DNA from: an uncultured Prevotellaceae bacterium
GTDB lineage: Bacteria > Bacteroidota > Bacteroidia > Bacteroidales > Muribaculaceae
Direction: 5' to 3'
NCBI GenBank assembly: GCA_947169265.1
Contig: CAMVPC010000008.1
Coordinates: 1-64,000 of the forward strand
DNA: 64,000 nucleotides
The notes under the pieces were generated by a model. That model did not search any database. It had not been told where the DNA came from and saw nothing but the letters and a program-made list of their open reading frames with translations. The position numbers and the translations under genes are program-made. Each line of letters opens with the position of its first letter. Within the stretch, counting starts at the first letter, position 1. Of the stretch, positions 1 to 9,357 are shown piece by piece.

Positions 1-181
1 CGAATAGCAAAACTATTCACTGACGAATTTTGGGGTACGCGATGACGAAGTCAGGTGTAATTTTGATTATAATTTTTTTTAATTTCCACGCGATAGCGTG
101 CTAAAAAACTACGGGCGGGGGCGAAACCCATAAGGCTTCGCCCTCGCTCATAGCTCATAGCTCACAGCTCGTAGCTCAAAG
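1..181. other. Left edge, no assignable gene
   Basis: The plus strand is open in frame 1 from the window edge to a TGA at 43-45 (RIAKLFTDEFWGTR). This could be the last 14 residues of a gene that starts outside the window, but it is too short to assign. An inverted repeat, GGGCGAA/TTCGCCC, lies at 119-143. The right third is a short-period repeat that runs into the next gene's stop codon. Confidence 0.3.
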
Positions 182-185
182 CTAC
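147..185. repeat. Degenerate decamer array at a gene end
   Basis: This is a run of about ten-base units of the type GCTCATA / GCTCACA / GCTCGTA. On the coding (minus) strand they read GAGCTATGAGC and similar. The TAG stop codon of the small lipoprotein gene (182-184) sits inside the array. A larger array of the same family lies at 640-718. Confidence 0.7.
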
Positions 186-601
186 TTATGGATGACATCT
201 TGGATTTCGGCGAAGCCGATTTCGGTTTTCCATACGTCGTCTTCCTTGTAGAGCTTGAATTTCTTCTCTTTTACTGAGCCATCGCTCATTGTCATGTCGC
301 ACACCACCTCGGTGTAGCCATCGCGCGCCTTGGCTTTTTTGGCGGTGACCTTGAAATGCTTTTGTTTGAGCTGTTTGAAAAACTCGTCCTTTTGGTAGTC
401 GCTCAGTTTGTCGCTTTCTTTGAATTTTACAGCTTCCTTGAGCAGTCTCATGTCGCCCTGGGGCAACTCGTTATAGAGCGCTTCGACGGCCTGTTTGGCA
501 TTGCGGTAGTGCTTGTCGAGGTCGGTAAGTGTGCTGTCGCATGCACAAAATCCCACGATGCACAGCAATGAAATCATCGAAATAAGAGAAAAATGCTTCA
601 T
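182..601 (-). CDS. Small lipoprotein, function unknown
   Basis: The protein is 139 residues. It starts with a lipoprotein signal, MKHFSLISMISLLCIVGFCAC, in which the lipobox-like FCAC suggests lipidation and anchoring on the periplasmic side of a membrane. The remainder is charged and probably globular, with a Lys-rich middle and a DGSVKEKKFKLYKEDDVWK segment typical of small DUF4878-like fold proteins; that resemblance is only suggestive. The frame stays open upstream to 718, but that extension is only a translation of the decamer repeat (ELRAVSCELRAVS), so the ATG at 601 is preferred. It lies just downstream of porW on the same strand, separated by the repeat, so co-transcription is possible. 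Not recognised further. Confidence 0.65.
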   Translation of the reverse strand: MKHFSLISMISLLCIVGFCACDSTLTDLDKHYRNAKQAVEALYNELPQGDMRLLKEAVKFKESDKLSDYQKDEFFKQLKQKHFKVTAKKAKARDGYTEVVCDMTMSDGSVKEKKFKLYKEDDVWKTEIGFAEIQDVIHK

Positions 602-639
602 AAATATCCTAATTAATTGGTTGTTAATACTCAAAGTTG

Positions 640-718
640 ATAGCTCAAAGCTCACAGCTCGCAGCTCACAGCTCACAGCTCGCAGCTCACAGCTCGCAGC
701 TGATAGCTCATAGCTCAC
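640..718. repeat. Decamer array between porW and the small lipoprotein gene
   Basis: About seven degenerate ten-base units alternate between GCTCACA and GCTCGCA. The TGA stop of porW (715-717) is part of the first unit read on the minus strand. The spacer between the two genes is otherwise only about 40 nt, so the array makes up most of it. Confidence 0.75.
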
Positions 719-3700
719 TTGCGGTTGCGGCGCTCTTCTTCGCGCTGACGCCGTCGTTCCTTGGCGGCCTCCTCGCGTTCTTTCCGGCGTTGCTTGGCGG
801 CTTCCTTGCGGGCCTTGGCTTCCTCCTTCTTGCGCTTGGCTTGCTCTTTGCGCTCTTGTTCGCGCTGCTTGGCGCGCTCCTTGCGTTCTTTCTCGCGCTG
901 CTTGCGAGCCTCCTCTTTGGCCTTAGCCTTGTCTTTGCGCTCCTGTTCGGCGGCTTTTTTGGCGTTTTCTTTCTCGCGTTCGGCGGCTTTAGCGGCCTCC
1001 TCTTTCTCCTTCTCGGCCTGACGTGCGGCTTCCCGCTCGGCCTTTTCGGCGGCCTTGATGGAGTCGCGCTCGGCCTTTTCCTTGGCCTTGCGGAGTTTTT
1101 CTTGCTCTTTCTCGAGTCGCTTGACGCTGTCGCGCCGTTGTTTTTCCTCACGCTCGAGCCGCTTGGTTTCCTCGTCTTTTTGTTTCTTGAGGCGCTTGAT
1201 GTTATCCTTATCCTTTTTGTCGTCCTTCTTGTCGTCCTTCTTATCGTCATTAGTTGAGGGCTGTGAGGACTGGGAAGGCTGCGTCTTCTCTTGGGTCTCG
1301 ACGGGTGTGGACGTAGTCGTCGCGGGCGTGGTGGTTTCGGTCTTCACCTCGGGCGCAGGCTTGGTTTCGGTTTCGGGCTTGGTCGCGGACTCGGGTTTGG
1401 TCTCGGTCGCCGGTTTGGTTTCGGCTTCGGGCTTGACCTCGTTTTCGGGCTTGGTCTCGTCGACTTCCTCTTCTTCCTCCTCTTCTTCGAGTTCTTCGAG
1501 CGCTTGTTTTTCGGCTTGTTGCTCGAGTTGTTGCAGTTGGGGCACGAGGCTTTCCACGTCCTTGTTGTTTTGCTCGTCGAGGTAGCGGAAGTAGTCCTCA
1601 AACGAGCGTCCCTCGTTCAAGAGCAATTCAAAGTTATCCTTGCTGATAATGACAGGCAACACGCTACGCGGCAGTGTAAGCTCGGCATCCTCCTCGAAGA
1701 GCGTGCGGTAGTGGCTCACCTCGCGATGATTGGCGAAACCCTTGACGATGAGCAGGCCCAGATTGCCGAAGTTCATCTGCTCGAGGTCGAAGTCCTTGAC
1801 GACGAACGCGTTAAAGTTGTGTCGCGCCACCTCGTAAAGGAGTTGGTTAGAGCTGACCGAGTCGGTGGAATAGACGAGCACGAAATATTGCGGTTTGTTC
1901 TTTCCCTCGCTGAAGGGAGTGAACTGTTTCTCGATGTCGGCCGCCGTGGTGTCGTTAGACAGACGCGTGGACCAGAACATGCCACGCAGGTTACCGCCAC
2001 TGCCATTGATTTTGCGTCCCTGGTTGAGTCCCTTGACCATGGCGCTCGCCATGGGCGTGATGTCGGTGTCGGGGAATCGCTCAAGCATTTCCTTGAGTCG
2101 TTCCTTGAACTTGTCGCCATTGTGCTCGGTGACATAGCTCAGGGCGTCGATAAACATGAACTTGGGCATGATTTTCGACAGCGGGAAGGTCTCGTTCACA
2201 TAGGCGTAAGTGCTGTGCACGGTGGCGTTGTCGTTGTTGAGGTAAGCGTTGTAAGCCTTTTCGTAGAGTTTCTCCTGCTCCACCTCCATGAGCTTGAGAT
2301 GCTCGAGGTAGTTGGGGTCTTTCATCGCGACGCCATATTCGCTCTCGGCAAACTCGGTGATGATGAGTCGTCGGTATTTCTCGGCCTCGAGTTCGTTGTG
2401 CGCCCGCTTGTGCAGCAGGTACAGGTTATAATAGGTGTCGAGGCGATAGGTGTTGTCGGGGTAGCGCTCGAGTAGCGTCTCAAACTCGGCCGCGGCAGCC
2501 GGGAGGTCCTCCATCTTGTCCTTGAGGATGAGACCCATGTTGTAGAGTCCTTCCTGGATGACATCGTTCGAGGTTTGTATTTCCTCATCGGTCTTGGGAA
2601 TTTGCTTGAGGTAGTATTCCTCGTAGTGGGGGTCTTCGCTGCGCTTGAGGGCCTCTTGCTGCTCCTTGGTGAGCTGCTGGTTGGCGGTCGAGTCGCCGGC
2701 GGCTGCCAGCGAGTCGGTCATTTGGCCGGCATTGTCATCGTTATCCTCGTCGAGCGAGAAGGTGTTCTTGTTGCGTCGCCGCCAGTTATCCTCGAGCTTT
2801 CGGTTGCCCCATCGTTGCTGGAACTGGGTTTTTCCGGCGTTTTTAGCGGCGGTGTTGTAGAAGTACCACGACTTGTCGGTATTGAGTTCGAAGTTTTGCG
2901 GCGCGTTCTTGTCGGTGGTTTTGAGACCGGTTCCCTTGGCTTGTTGCTGTGCCAGGTATTCCTCGCGCTCGGCATTTTCTTTCTCCTCTTTCTCTTTTTT
3001 CTTCAGTTCCTCGATGATTTTCTTGATGACGGCGCGTTGCTCGTCGGGCGTCATCTTCGACAGGCGCAGCAAGGAGTCTTGCAGGGTCACGTTTTGGGCA
3101 TACACGGCGAGCTCGTCGAGCACGTCGCTGCGCTGCTTGAGCATCTTGTAGTTGGGGTAGTCCTCGCCCAGCTGCGGCACGGCCTCGCTGTAGCAGGGTT
3201 GCGCCAGGTCGTACTTGTGCTGGTCGAAGTATATGCCGCCGAGCTTGAGCTGACTGATGGCCTTGTCGATGCCGTTGCGCGTACTTTTCTTGGCGGCGAG
3301 CACATAGTTCTCGATGGCGTGTACGGTGTCCTGCTTCGAGAGATACAGGTTGCCTATGGCGTAGTAAATCTGGTCAAGATATTCCTTGTTGCGGTCGTAG
3401 CGCGTCATGTGTCGCAGGCCGCGCACCTCGCCCTCGATGTTGTCGCCGTGGAAGACGGCGCTCTGCTTGATGCGCGCGTTGAACTTGGTGCGGTAGCTCG
3501 ACTGCGAGCTGCTGCCGGCGCGCTTGAACGCCTCGTAGGCCAGGTCGTATTGCTCGTTCTCCTCATAGAGCTGACCGAGCAGGAAGTTTAGCCTCACCTT
3601 TTGTGACCCTCCGGCGTGTCGCGTGGCCTCGGCCAGATAAGGTATGGCTTCGGCATATTGCTTGTCCTTGATATAATAGTCGGCGAAGGCGAGGTTTGCC

Positions 3701-4338
3701 AGTCCCAGCACGCGTCCGTCCTCGATTTGGTCGAGGTGAATGTGGGCCAGCACATTGTCGGCCTCGGTGGTCCATCCCATGGCGCAGTAGCTGAGCGCCT
3801 CCCACACCTGGCACTCGACGACGAGTTCCTTTTTCCACGAAAAGTGGCGGGTGATGTAGCGGAAGGTGGCGCTCGAGCTCAGGAAGTCGCCCTTCATGTA
3901 TTGCGACTTGGCCAGCAGGTACCAGGCATTGTGCAGGAAGGGGTTATATTCCTCGCGTTTCATCCATTCCTGGTACTTGGGGTCGCTGCCCTTGCCGCTT
4001 TTTTTCTTGGGTTTCTTCTTGATGGAGTGGAGGGCGATGGCCTTTTGCATCTTCTCTATTGTGCGGTCGAAACTGCCGCTGGGCTGCGGCGACTTGGGAT
4101 TGCTGTAGGCCTCGGCGGGGTGGACGAACACGTGCTGCGAGTAGTCGTCCTGGTACTCGTCCTCGAGTTTCTTGATTTGCTCGTCGTAGTTCGTTTTGCC
4201 GTGGTAATACACGTTATAGCGCGTGTTGAACGCCTGCCAGAAACGCGATCCGGCAGTGTTCTTCTTTGTGCTGCAAGCGCCCGCCACCATCAAGGCGACG
4301 AGTAGCAACAATGGTATGTAGCGCGAGGTTTTACTCAT
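715..4338 (-). CDS. porW: T9SS TPR lipoprotein PorW/SprE
   Basis: This 1207-residue lipoprotein (signal ending in VAGACSTKK) matches the PorW/SprE family of periplasmic T9SS components, required for type IX secretion and, in gliding Flavobacteriia, for motility. The diagnostic start of the mature protein (CSTKKNTAGSRFWQAFNTRYN followed by YYHGKTNY) is present, and tetratricopeptide-like helical repeats fill roughly residues 130-750. Unusually, residues from about 930 on form a very charged tail: a Glu run, a Thr/Lys/Pro/Glu repeat (KPETETKP-like), a DDKK repeat, then about 200 residues of Lys/Arg/Glu/Ala coiled coil. This makes it longer than the homologues I know. The T9SS partner PorE is at 41.5 kb, and several T9SS-type cargo genes are in the window. 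The family call is strong; the symbol is by analogy. Confidence 0.85.
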   Translation of the reverse strand: MSKTSRYIPLLLLVALMVAGACSTKKNTAGSRFWQAFNTRYNVYYHGKTNYDEQIKKLEDEYQDDYSQHVFVHPAEAYSNPKSPQPSGSFDRTIEKMQKAIALHSIKKKPKKKSGKGSDPKYQEWMKREEYNPFLHNAWYLLAKSQYMKGDFLSSSATFRYITRHFSWKKELVVECQVWEALSYCAMGWTTEADNVLAHIHLDQIEDGRVLGLANLAFADYYIKDKQYAEAIPYLAEATRHAGGSQKVRLNFLLGQLYEENEQYDLAYEAFKRAGSSSQSSYRTKFNARIKQSAVFHGDNIEGEVRGLRHMTRYDRNKEYLDQIYYAIGNLYLSKQDTVHAIENYVLAAKKSTRNGIDKAISQLKLGGIYFDQHKYDLAQPCYSEAVPQLGEDYPNYKMLKQRSDVLDELAVYAQNVTLQDSLLRLSKMTPDEQRAVIKKIIEELKKKEKEEKENAEREEYLAQQQAKGTGLKTTDKNAPQNFELNTDKSWYFYNTAAKNAGKTQFQQRWGNRKLEDNWRRRNKNTFSLDEDNDDNAGQMTDSLAAAGDSTANQQLTKEQQEALKRSEDPHYEEYYLKQIPKTDEEIQTSNDVIQEGLYNMGLILKDKMEDLPAAAAEFETLLERYPDNTYRLDTYYNLYLLHKRAHNELEAEKYRRLIITEFAESEYGVAMKDPNYLEHLKLMEVEQEKLYEKAYNAYLNNDNATVHSTYAYVNETFPLSKIMPKFMFIDALSYVTEHNGDKFKERLKEMLERFPDTDITPMASAMVKGLNQGRKINGSGGNLRGMFWSTRLSNDTTAADIEKQFTPFSEGKNKPQYFVLVYSTDSVSSNQLLYEVARHNFNAFVVKDFDLEQMNFGNLGLLIVKGFANHREVSHYRTLFEEDAELTLPRSVLPVIISKDNFELLLNEGRSFEDYFRYLDEQNNKDVESLVPQLQQLEQQAEKQALEELEEEEEEEEVDETKPENEVKPEAETKPATETKPESATKPETETKPAPEVKTETTTPATTTSTPVETQEKTQPSQSSQPSTNDDKKDDKKDDKKDKDNIKRLKKQKDEETKRLEREEKQRRDSVKRLEKEQEKLRKAKEKAERDSIKAAEKAEREAARQAEKEKEEAAKAAEREKENAKKAAEQERKDKAKAKEEARKQREKERKERAKQREQERKEQAKRKKEEAKARKEAAKQRRKEREEAAKERRRQREEERRNRK

Positions 4339-4456
4339 AGCGATGTGCGGCGCGAAGCCACCTTATCATTATATAAACGGCACTTTAGCGTTTTTATTGC
4401 CACGGACCACAACGAGCGAGGCACAACAATATTCTCTACGCCTAAAAGTCCAATGC

Positions 4457-6853
4457 TTATTTTAGGAGGATGGAGTAGAGGGCAGTGACGTCGCCGCCGT
4501 TGACGACGCCGTCGCCGTTGACATCGGCATTGCCGGCCACCGCGGTGTTGTTGAGCAGGCGGTTGTAGAGGGCGGTGACATCGGCACCGCTCACACTGCC
4601 GTCGCCGTTCACATCGCCCTGTTTAAAGGCCGATCCGGCCTGGAGGGTATAGGCTTGCGTCTGCTGGAGCTTGACCAGCGACGAGCCGCTGTAATAGTAG
4701 ATGACAAAGAGGTACTTGGCGGGGTCGAGGTGCTCAAACTTGAAGGTGGTCGAGTTGGTCGAAGATCCGGAGATGGAGATGGGCATGCTCATCTGGCTCA
4801 AGTAGCCATAGTTGCTGGTGGTGCCTTTTTGCTTATAGATATAGGCGACGACATAGTCGGTATAAGTCGATGATTTGCCGTTCTTGAAGGTGGCGTTGAG
4901 CGAGAGCGAGGTGCCCTTGACGACATTGTTAATGGCGCCGGTCACCGAGTGAGACGAGAGTGTGAGGCTCTCGGTGGTAGCGGCCGCCACGGTGACCGAG
5001 CCGGTACACAACACGATGCTACCGGCCTCGTCGGCGCAAATCTTGATGGAGTTAGTGCCGCTTGCCGTGGGTTCGTAGTGCAGCGAGGCGATGGCACTCG
5101 AGTTGGGGTTGACTTGCACGGCATTGCCACCCATGAGGCTGTTGTTGACAAAGAGATAGACGTCGGCCACGTCACTCTTGGTGTTATTATAGAGATTCAC
5201 CTTGACTTCGAGCGGACGTCCCACTTTCCTAACGAGTCCGTAACTGTTAATCGAAGCCGTGTAGTTACCGGTGGCGCCTGCGCTCATCTGCTTGAGCGTG
5301 AGACTCGTGCCGTTGATGGTAACCAGGAAGAACTCGGTGCCCGAGTTATGGCACGGATACCAGGTGGAGGTGCCGCTCTCGCGGCTCACGGGCTTGAGAT
5401 AGTAAGTGCCGTTTGCCATGCCGCTACCAAAGGAGAACGTGGTTTTAGCCGTCCTATAATACGTTGGATCGAGCGTGACGTTGCTGTAAACCGTTTTGAC
5501 CTGCCCCACCGCGTTGCCGGCGGTGGTGAAAAGCTGCCAACCCACGTCATAGATACCGCTCACGGGCGACGGATTCCAGTATTTGGCCGTGATTTCGCCC
5601 ACGCTGAAGTTGCTCGAAGTGCTTGAGCGGGTGAACGAGGTCTTGGTAGTCGTCACATTGTCGAGGATGGTGAGCACCGAGTTTTTAGCGCTCGTCGACA
5701 CGGTGTTTGGCTGCAGGCCGATGATGATGTCCTGGTCAATCGTGTAACCGTCCTCACCGGCGATGCTGCCGGTTCCCCCGTTCTCGGGGTTGAGCGAGGT
5801 GAGCGCGAAATATCCGTTTTGGCTGCCGTACCATCCCCAGTTGAAGTGGAAATAGCCGTTGCCGTCATATCCGTCGCACACAAACGAGTGTCCACCGCTG
5901 GCTTTCATGCCGCCATACATCACGGGGCGCTTGCCGGCGAGCTCGTTGAGGATGAAGGTTTCCCACTGGGCCCGAGTGTAGTCGGAGCGTTTGAGCTTTC
6001 GTGCCGCGGTGCTGTACCTGAAATACTTCACGAAAGGCTCGCTGTAGTCGCCGGCTCCCGACGATTTTGTGCCATAGTTCATATTCACCGATTGGCCGCA
6101 ATAAAGGAGAAGTTTGGCCACAGCGGCGTTTGCCGTGGCGGTGGTCGACGTCTCGGTATCCTCATAGGCGTCCTTCATCGAGCTCCAGGCGAAAGTAGTG
6201 GTGGACAACGCGGGCATTGAAATGCCGCTGGTGCGCGTGGTGTAAGCCGGGATGGTAGTGCTCGTGGTGGTGGGCCATTTGTGGTAATACATGATTTGGG
6301 CCATGGCGGTTGCCACGCAGCCGGTCACACAGTAGTTACCGCTTATTTGCGGGCACTGGAAATAGAAGGGGGCGCGCTGGCCCCAGGTGCTCTTGATGAG
6401 CGGTGCGACGGCAGTGGTGGTAGAGCCGGCATAAGCGACGCCCAGTCCTTGTTGCGCCAGCTTGTCGACTTCGGGTGAGGCTGCGTCGAGCGAGCTAATC
6501 TCGGCCACATACAGGTCGAGCCACCATTGCATATTCTCGGGAACGTCCTGCGGGTCGAAGCTGCCGGTGTCGCTATAACCCAAGATGGGAAGCGCGCGGT
6601 CGTCGCCACTCGCCACCACAAAGCCTTTGTCCTGATTGGCGTTGAACACATAATAAGCGGCATCCTGTGACGAGGTCTGCGCGCCGCGACGTGGTGCCTT
6701 GGCGGGACGGGAGGCGGCCACAGGCCCCATTCCCTTTTGGAACATAAATTGTGCGGCAATGGCCTTTGCCTGCGTCTCACTCACTTGTGCGGCTTGCATA
6801 CTTGTCCAGGCAAATAAAGCCAAGCCCAGAATTAAAAAAGTTCGTTTGCTCAT
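4457..6853 (-). CDS. Secreted C10 (streptopain-like) cysteine protease with dockerin-like tail
   Basis: The 798-residue product has a signal peptide (about residues 1-21) and an N-terminal propeptide typical of SpeB-type zymogens. The C10 catalytic domain has Cys179 in YCVTGCVATAMAQ, His322 in GGHSFVCDGY and the FHFNWGW loop with Trp341, so the active site is complete. Beta-rich, Ig-like stretches follow (about 390-740). The last 55 residues hold two EF-hand-like units, DVNGDGSVSGADVTAL and DVNGDGVVNGGDVTAL, in dockerin style. There is no T9SS-type tail. It is the most downstream of three tandem C10 proteases (see 6907 and 11071), likely produced by duplication. Its likely role is extracellular proteolysis; substrates are unknown. 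Confidence 0.9.
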   Translation of the reverse strand: MSKRTFLILGLALFAWTSMQAAQVSETQAKAIAAQFMFQKGMGPVAASRPAKAPRRGAQTSSQDAAYYVFNANQDKGFVVASGDDRALPILGYSDTGSFDPQDVPENMQWWLDLYVAEISSLDAASPEVDKLAQQGLGVAYAGSTTTAVAPLIKSTWGQRAPFYFQCPQISGNYCVTGCVATAMAQIMYYHKWPTTTSTTIPAYTTRTSGISMPALSTTTFAWSSMKDAYEDTETSTTATANAAVAKLLLYCGQSVNMNYGTKSSGAGDYSEPFVKYFRYSTAARKLKRSDYTRAQWETFILNELAGKRPVMYGGMKASGGHSFVCDGYDGNGYFHFNWGWYGSQNGYFALTSLNPENGGTGSIAGEDGYTIDQDIIIGLQPNTVSTSAKNSVLTILDNVTTTKTSFTRSSTSSNFSVGEITAKYWNPSPVSGIYDVGWQLFTTAGNAVGQVKTVYSNVTLDPTYYRTAKTTFSFGSGMANGTYYLKPVSRESGTSTWYPCHNSGTEFFLVTINGTSLTLKQMSAGATGNYTASINSYGLVRKVGRPLEVKVNLYNNTKSDVADVYLFVNNSLMGGNAVQVNPNSSAIASLHYEPTASGTNSIKICADEAGSIVLCTGSVTVAAATTESLTLSSHSVTGAINNVVKGTSLSLNATFKNGKSSTYTDYVVAYIYKQKGTTSNYGYLSQMSMPISISGSSTNSTTFKFEHLDPAKYLFVIYYYSGSSLVKLQQTQAYTLQAGSAFKQGDVNGDGSVSGADVTALYNRLLNNTAVAGNADVNGDGVVNGGDVTALYSILLK

Positions 6854-6906
6854 CTTTTAGTGTATATTAGCGGGTTATTATCTATTTATAAAAAGCCTAT
6901 CGCGGC

Positions 6907-9243
6907 TCACTTGAGCAGGATGGAGTAGAGGGCGGTGACGTCGCCGCCGCTCACGACACCGTCGCCGTTGACGTCGGGGTTGCCGGCCGCGGTTTCATCG
7001 TTGAGCAGTACGTTGTAGAGTGCCGTCACGTCGGCACCGCTCACGACACCGTCGCCGTTCACGTCGCCATTGACGCTTACCATCTCGTAAAAACCGGTTC
7101 TTAGCGCATTCACCTGCTCGTCGTAGTTATAGTAGTAGATGCGCGCATAGTAGCGGCCGGGCGCGAGGTTTTCAAAGTCGAATCGCTGCGTGGTCGAGGC
7201 ACCGCCGGCGAGTTCAAGGATGCGTGTGACGACTCCGGTTTGATAGCCATATTCTCCTTTCAGCTCAAATAGTTTCACGATGATGAGGTCGGTGTAGTCG
7301 GTAGTATTGTTGTTCTTGAAGTTTGCGTTTAATGTCAGCTTGGTACCTGCCACTTGATTTCTCGCGTTGGCATCAGGCACGCTGTAAGTGATTTTCAGGT
7401 CGGCCGCTGTGCCCTGCTCAATTTCCACTTCGTCGATACAATAGACATCATCTCCGGCTCTGTCGGCGGCCACCTTGATGGTGTTGACGCCAGCCACTTT
7501 CGGGGTATAGACGATTGTGGCTGTGGCGCTCGAGCCACGGTCCACTTGCACGGCGTTAGTGGCCACGAGCTCGTCGTTGACGAGCAGCATGAGTTGCACA
7601 TGGTCCACAAGGCGGTCGTTTGTCACGTTGAGCGTGATTTCAAGCGGTCGTCCCACCTTGCGCACGGGGCCGTATCCGGCGACTGAGGCCGTCACGCCAT
7701 AGCTCGTGTTTGACTTGGTAGTGGTGAGCGTAAGCGTGTTGCCGGCGATTTGCGCCTCGATGTTGAACATGCCGGACCCCAGGCACAGGAGCCACTCGTC
7801 GCTGCCGGTCTCGCGGCAGATGGGACGAAGGTAATAGGTGCCGTCGGGCAGGTTTTCGCCAAAGCTCATCGTGGTGGCGACGGGGCCGTAGTCCAGGCGG
7901 TCGAAGAAGCGGGCGCTCACGCAGGGAAGCGTTTGCAGGCGGGTGTAGCCATCGGTGTCGTAGAGTGCCCATCCAATATCGTAGGTTCCCGCAATGGTCG
8001 ATTGGTTATAGTGATAAGCTTTTGCGCTGACGGTGAATGCCGATTCCGAATCGGGGCGCGTATAGGACGTGTTGCTCATCGTGATGCCATAGCACTCGGT
8101 GACCGAGTTGCTTGCGGTGGTTTCCTCCGTGTCGGGTTCCAGGCCGATGAGGATTTCCTGGCCGTAGGTATACCCGTTGTCGCCGGCCACGCTACCGGTG
8201 CCACCGCCGCCGGGATTGAGGGAACTGAGCGCGAAATAGCCGTCGCTGCTGCCGTACCAGCCCCAATTGAAGTGAAAATAGCCTTGTCCGTCGTATCCGT
8301 CGAGCACGAAAGCGTGGCCGCCGCTGTGTTTGCGCCCCACATACAGGACGGGGCGTCGCGCGGCCAGTTCGGCGAGTATATAGCCGGTCCACTGGTCGTA
8401 GGTGTGGTCGAGACGATACAGCTTGCGCGCCGCGCGACTGTAGCCGAAATATTCGGGGAATACCTCGCTGTAGGCGTTCGCTCCCGAGGCCGAGGTGCCG
8501 TAATTCATCTCCACGGCCTGACCGCAGTAGCGCATGAGACGTGCCACGGCGGCACAGGCGGGTTCGGTGAGGTCGGTTTCGGTCCTTTCGTAGTAGTCGC
8601 GCATCGAGTCCCAGTCGAAGTCGGTGGCCTCGAGGGCGTCGCGGGTCACCTCGTTCTTGGTGTAGGCGGGAATGGCGGTGCTCGCGTCGGGCCAGCGGTG
8701 GTAATACATGATTTGAGCCATGGCGGTTGCCGTGCATCCTGTAACGCAGTACTTTTCGCCAATTACCGGACATTCCAAATTGAAAGGCGCATTTTGGCCC
8801 CATTTCGACCTCAGCAGCGGCCTCACCGCGCCGCCGGTGTTCACACGGCGTGGCGTGACGTCGGCGGTTACCGTACCCGCGTCGAGCAGGGCAAGTTCCT
8901 CGGCATACATGTCGAGCCAGCCTTGCATGGCGGGTGGAATGTTGTAGGCATCGAAGTGGCCGCTGTCGCTGTAGCCCAGCACAGCCAGGGTGCGGTCGTC
9001 GCCGCTCACGACGACGAAGCCACTGTTTTGCCCGTTAAACACATAGTAGGCCGCATCGCCCTGCGTCGCATGCGCGACGCGCCGCTGGACTTTTGCCGCA
9101 CTTGAGGTGGCAATGTTTCCCAAGTGCATACGGTTCATAAACTCGGCGGCGATGGCTCGCGCCCGCGCCTCGCTCACCGGTGCCGCCAGGGCGCTCCCGC
9201 CCAGCAGCATCCATCCCAATAAAAAGGCCACAAATCTTCTCAT
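6907..9243 (-). CDS. Secreted C10 cysteine protease with dockerin-like tail (second copy)
   Basis: The 778-residue product is built like its neighbours: signal peptide ending ALA/APVSE, propeptide, C10 catalytic domain, beta-rich region and a double EF-hand-like tail. The catalytic pair is Cys170 (YCVTGCTATAMAQ; Thr replaces the usual Val after Cys) and His310 (GGHAFVLDGY), with FHFNWGWYG conserved. The tail units are DVNGDGVVSGADVTAL and DVNGDGVVSGGDVTAL. Only 53 bp separate its stop from the start of the 4457-6853 protease, so these two may be co-transcribed. The sequence has diverged clearly from both other copies, which argues for an old duplication and perhaps different specificities. 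Confidence 0.9.
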   Translation of the reverse strand: MRRFVAFLLGWMLLGGSALAAPVSEARARAIAAEFMNRMHLGNIATSSAAKVQRRVAHATQGDAAYYVFNGQNSGFVVVSGDDRTLAVLGYSDSGHFDAYNIPPAMQGWLDMYAEELALLDAGTVTADVTPRRVNTGGAVRPLLRSKWGQNAPFNLECPVIGEKYCVTGCTATAMAQIMYYHRWPDASTAIPAYTKNEVTRDALEATDFDWDSMRDYYERTETDLTEPACAAVARLMRYCGQAVEMNYGTSASGANAYSEVFPEYFGYSRAARKLYRLDHTYDQWTGYILAELAARRPVLYVGRKHSGGHAFVLDGYDGQGYFHFNWGWYGSSDGYFALSSLNPGGGGTGSVAGDNGYTYGQEILIGLEPDTEETTASNSVTECYGITMSNTSYTRPDSESAFTVSAKAYHYNQSTIAGTYDIGWALYDTDGYTRLQTLPCVSARFFDRLDYGPVATTMSFGENLPDGTYYLRPICRETGSDEWLLCLGSGMFNIEAQIAGNTLTLTTTKSNTSYGVTASVAGYGPVRKVGRPLEITLNVTNDRLVDHVQLMLLVNDELVATNAVQVDRGSSATATIVYTPKVAGVNTIKVAADRAGDDVYCIDEVEIEQGTAADLKITYSVPDANARNQVAGTKLTLNANFKNNNTTDYTDLIIVKLFELKGEYGYQTGVVTRILELAGGASTTQRFDFENLAPGRYYARIYYYNYDEQVNALRTGFYEMVSVNGDVNGDGVVSGADVTALYNVLLNDETAAGNPDVNGDGVVSGGDVTALYSILLK

Positions 9244-9357
9244 ACTGTATTAAGTCTTTAGTCCTTTGTCGAACTCAATTCCTAATTCCCAATTAACTTT
9301 AGTCCTGAGTCTATAGTCTTTAGTTAAATCTAACATCTAACATATAAAATCTAACAT
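9244..9357. repeat. AT-rich short-period repeat spacer
   Basis: This spacer is built from degenerate units such as CTAATT, AGTCCT, TCTAACATCTAA and TAGTCTTTAG. On the minus strand it reads as repeated TTAGATGTTAGA-type units that begin right at the LRR gene's TAG stop (9358-9360). The word differs from the one near 700 but the placement is the same. Confidence 0.6.

Noticed and set aside
602..718. N-terminal extension of the small lipoprotein to 718
   Set aside because: It translates the decamer repeat and would place the lipoprotein signal 40 residues inside the protein.
637..1257. Plus-strand hydrophobic frame opposite the charged PorW tail
   Set aside because: It is a reverse reading of Lys/Glu/Arg/Ala codons (giving Leu/Phe/Ala runs), with a repeat-derived start. 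No independent evidence of a gene.
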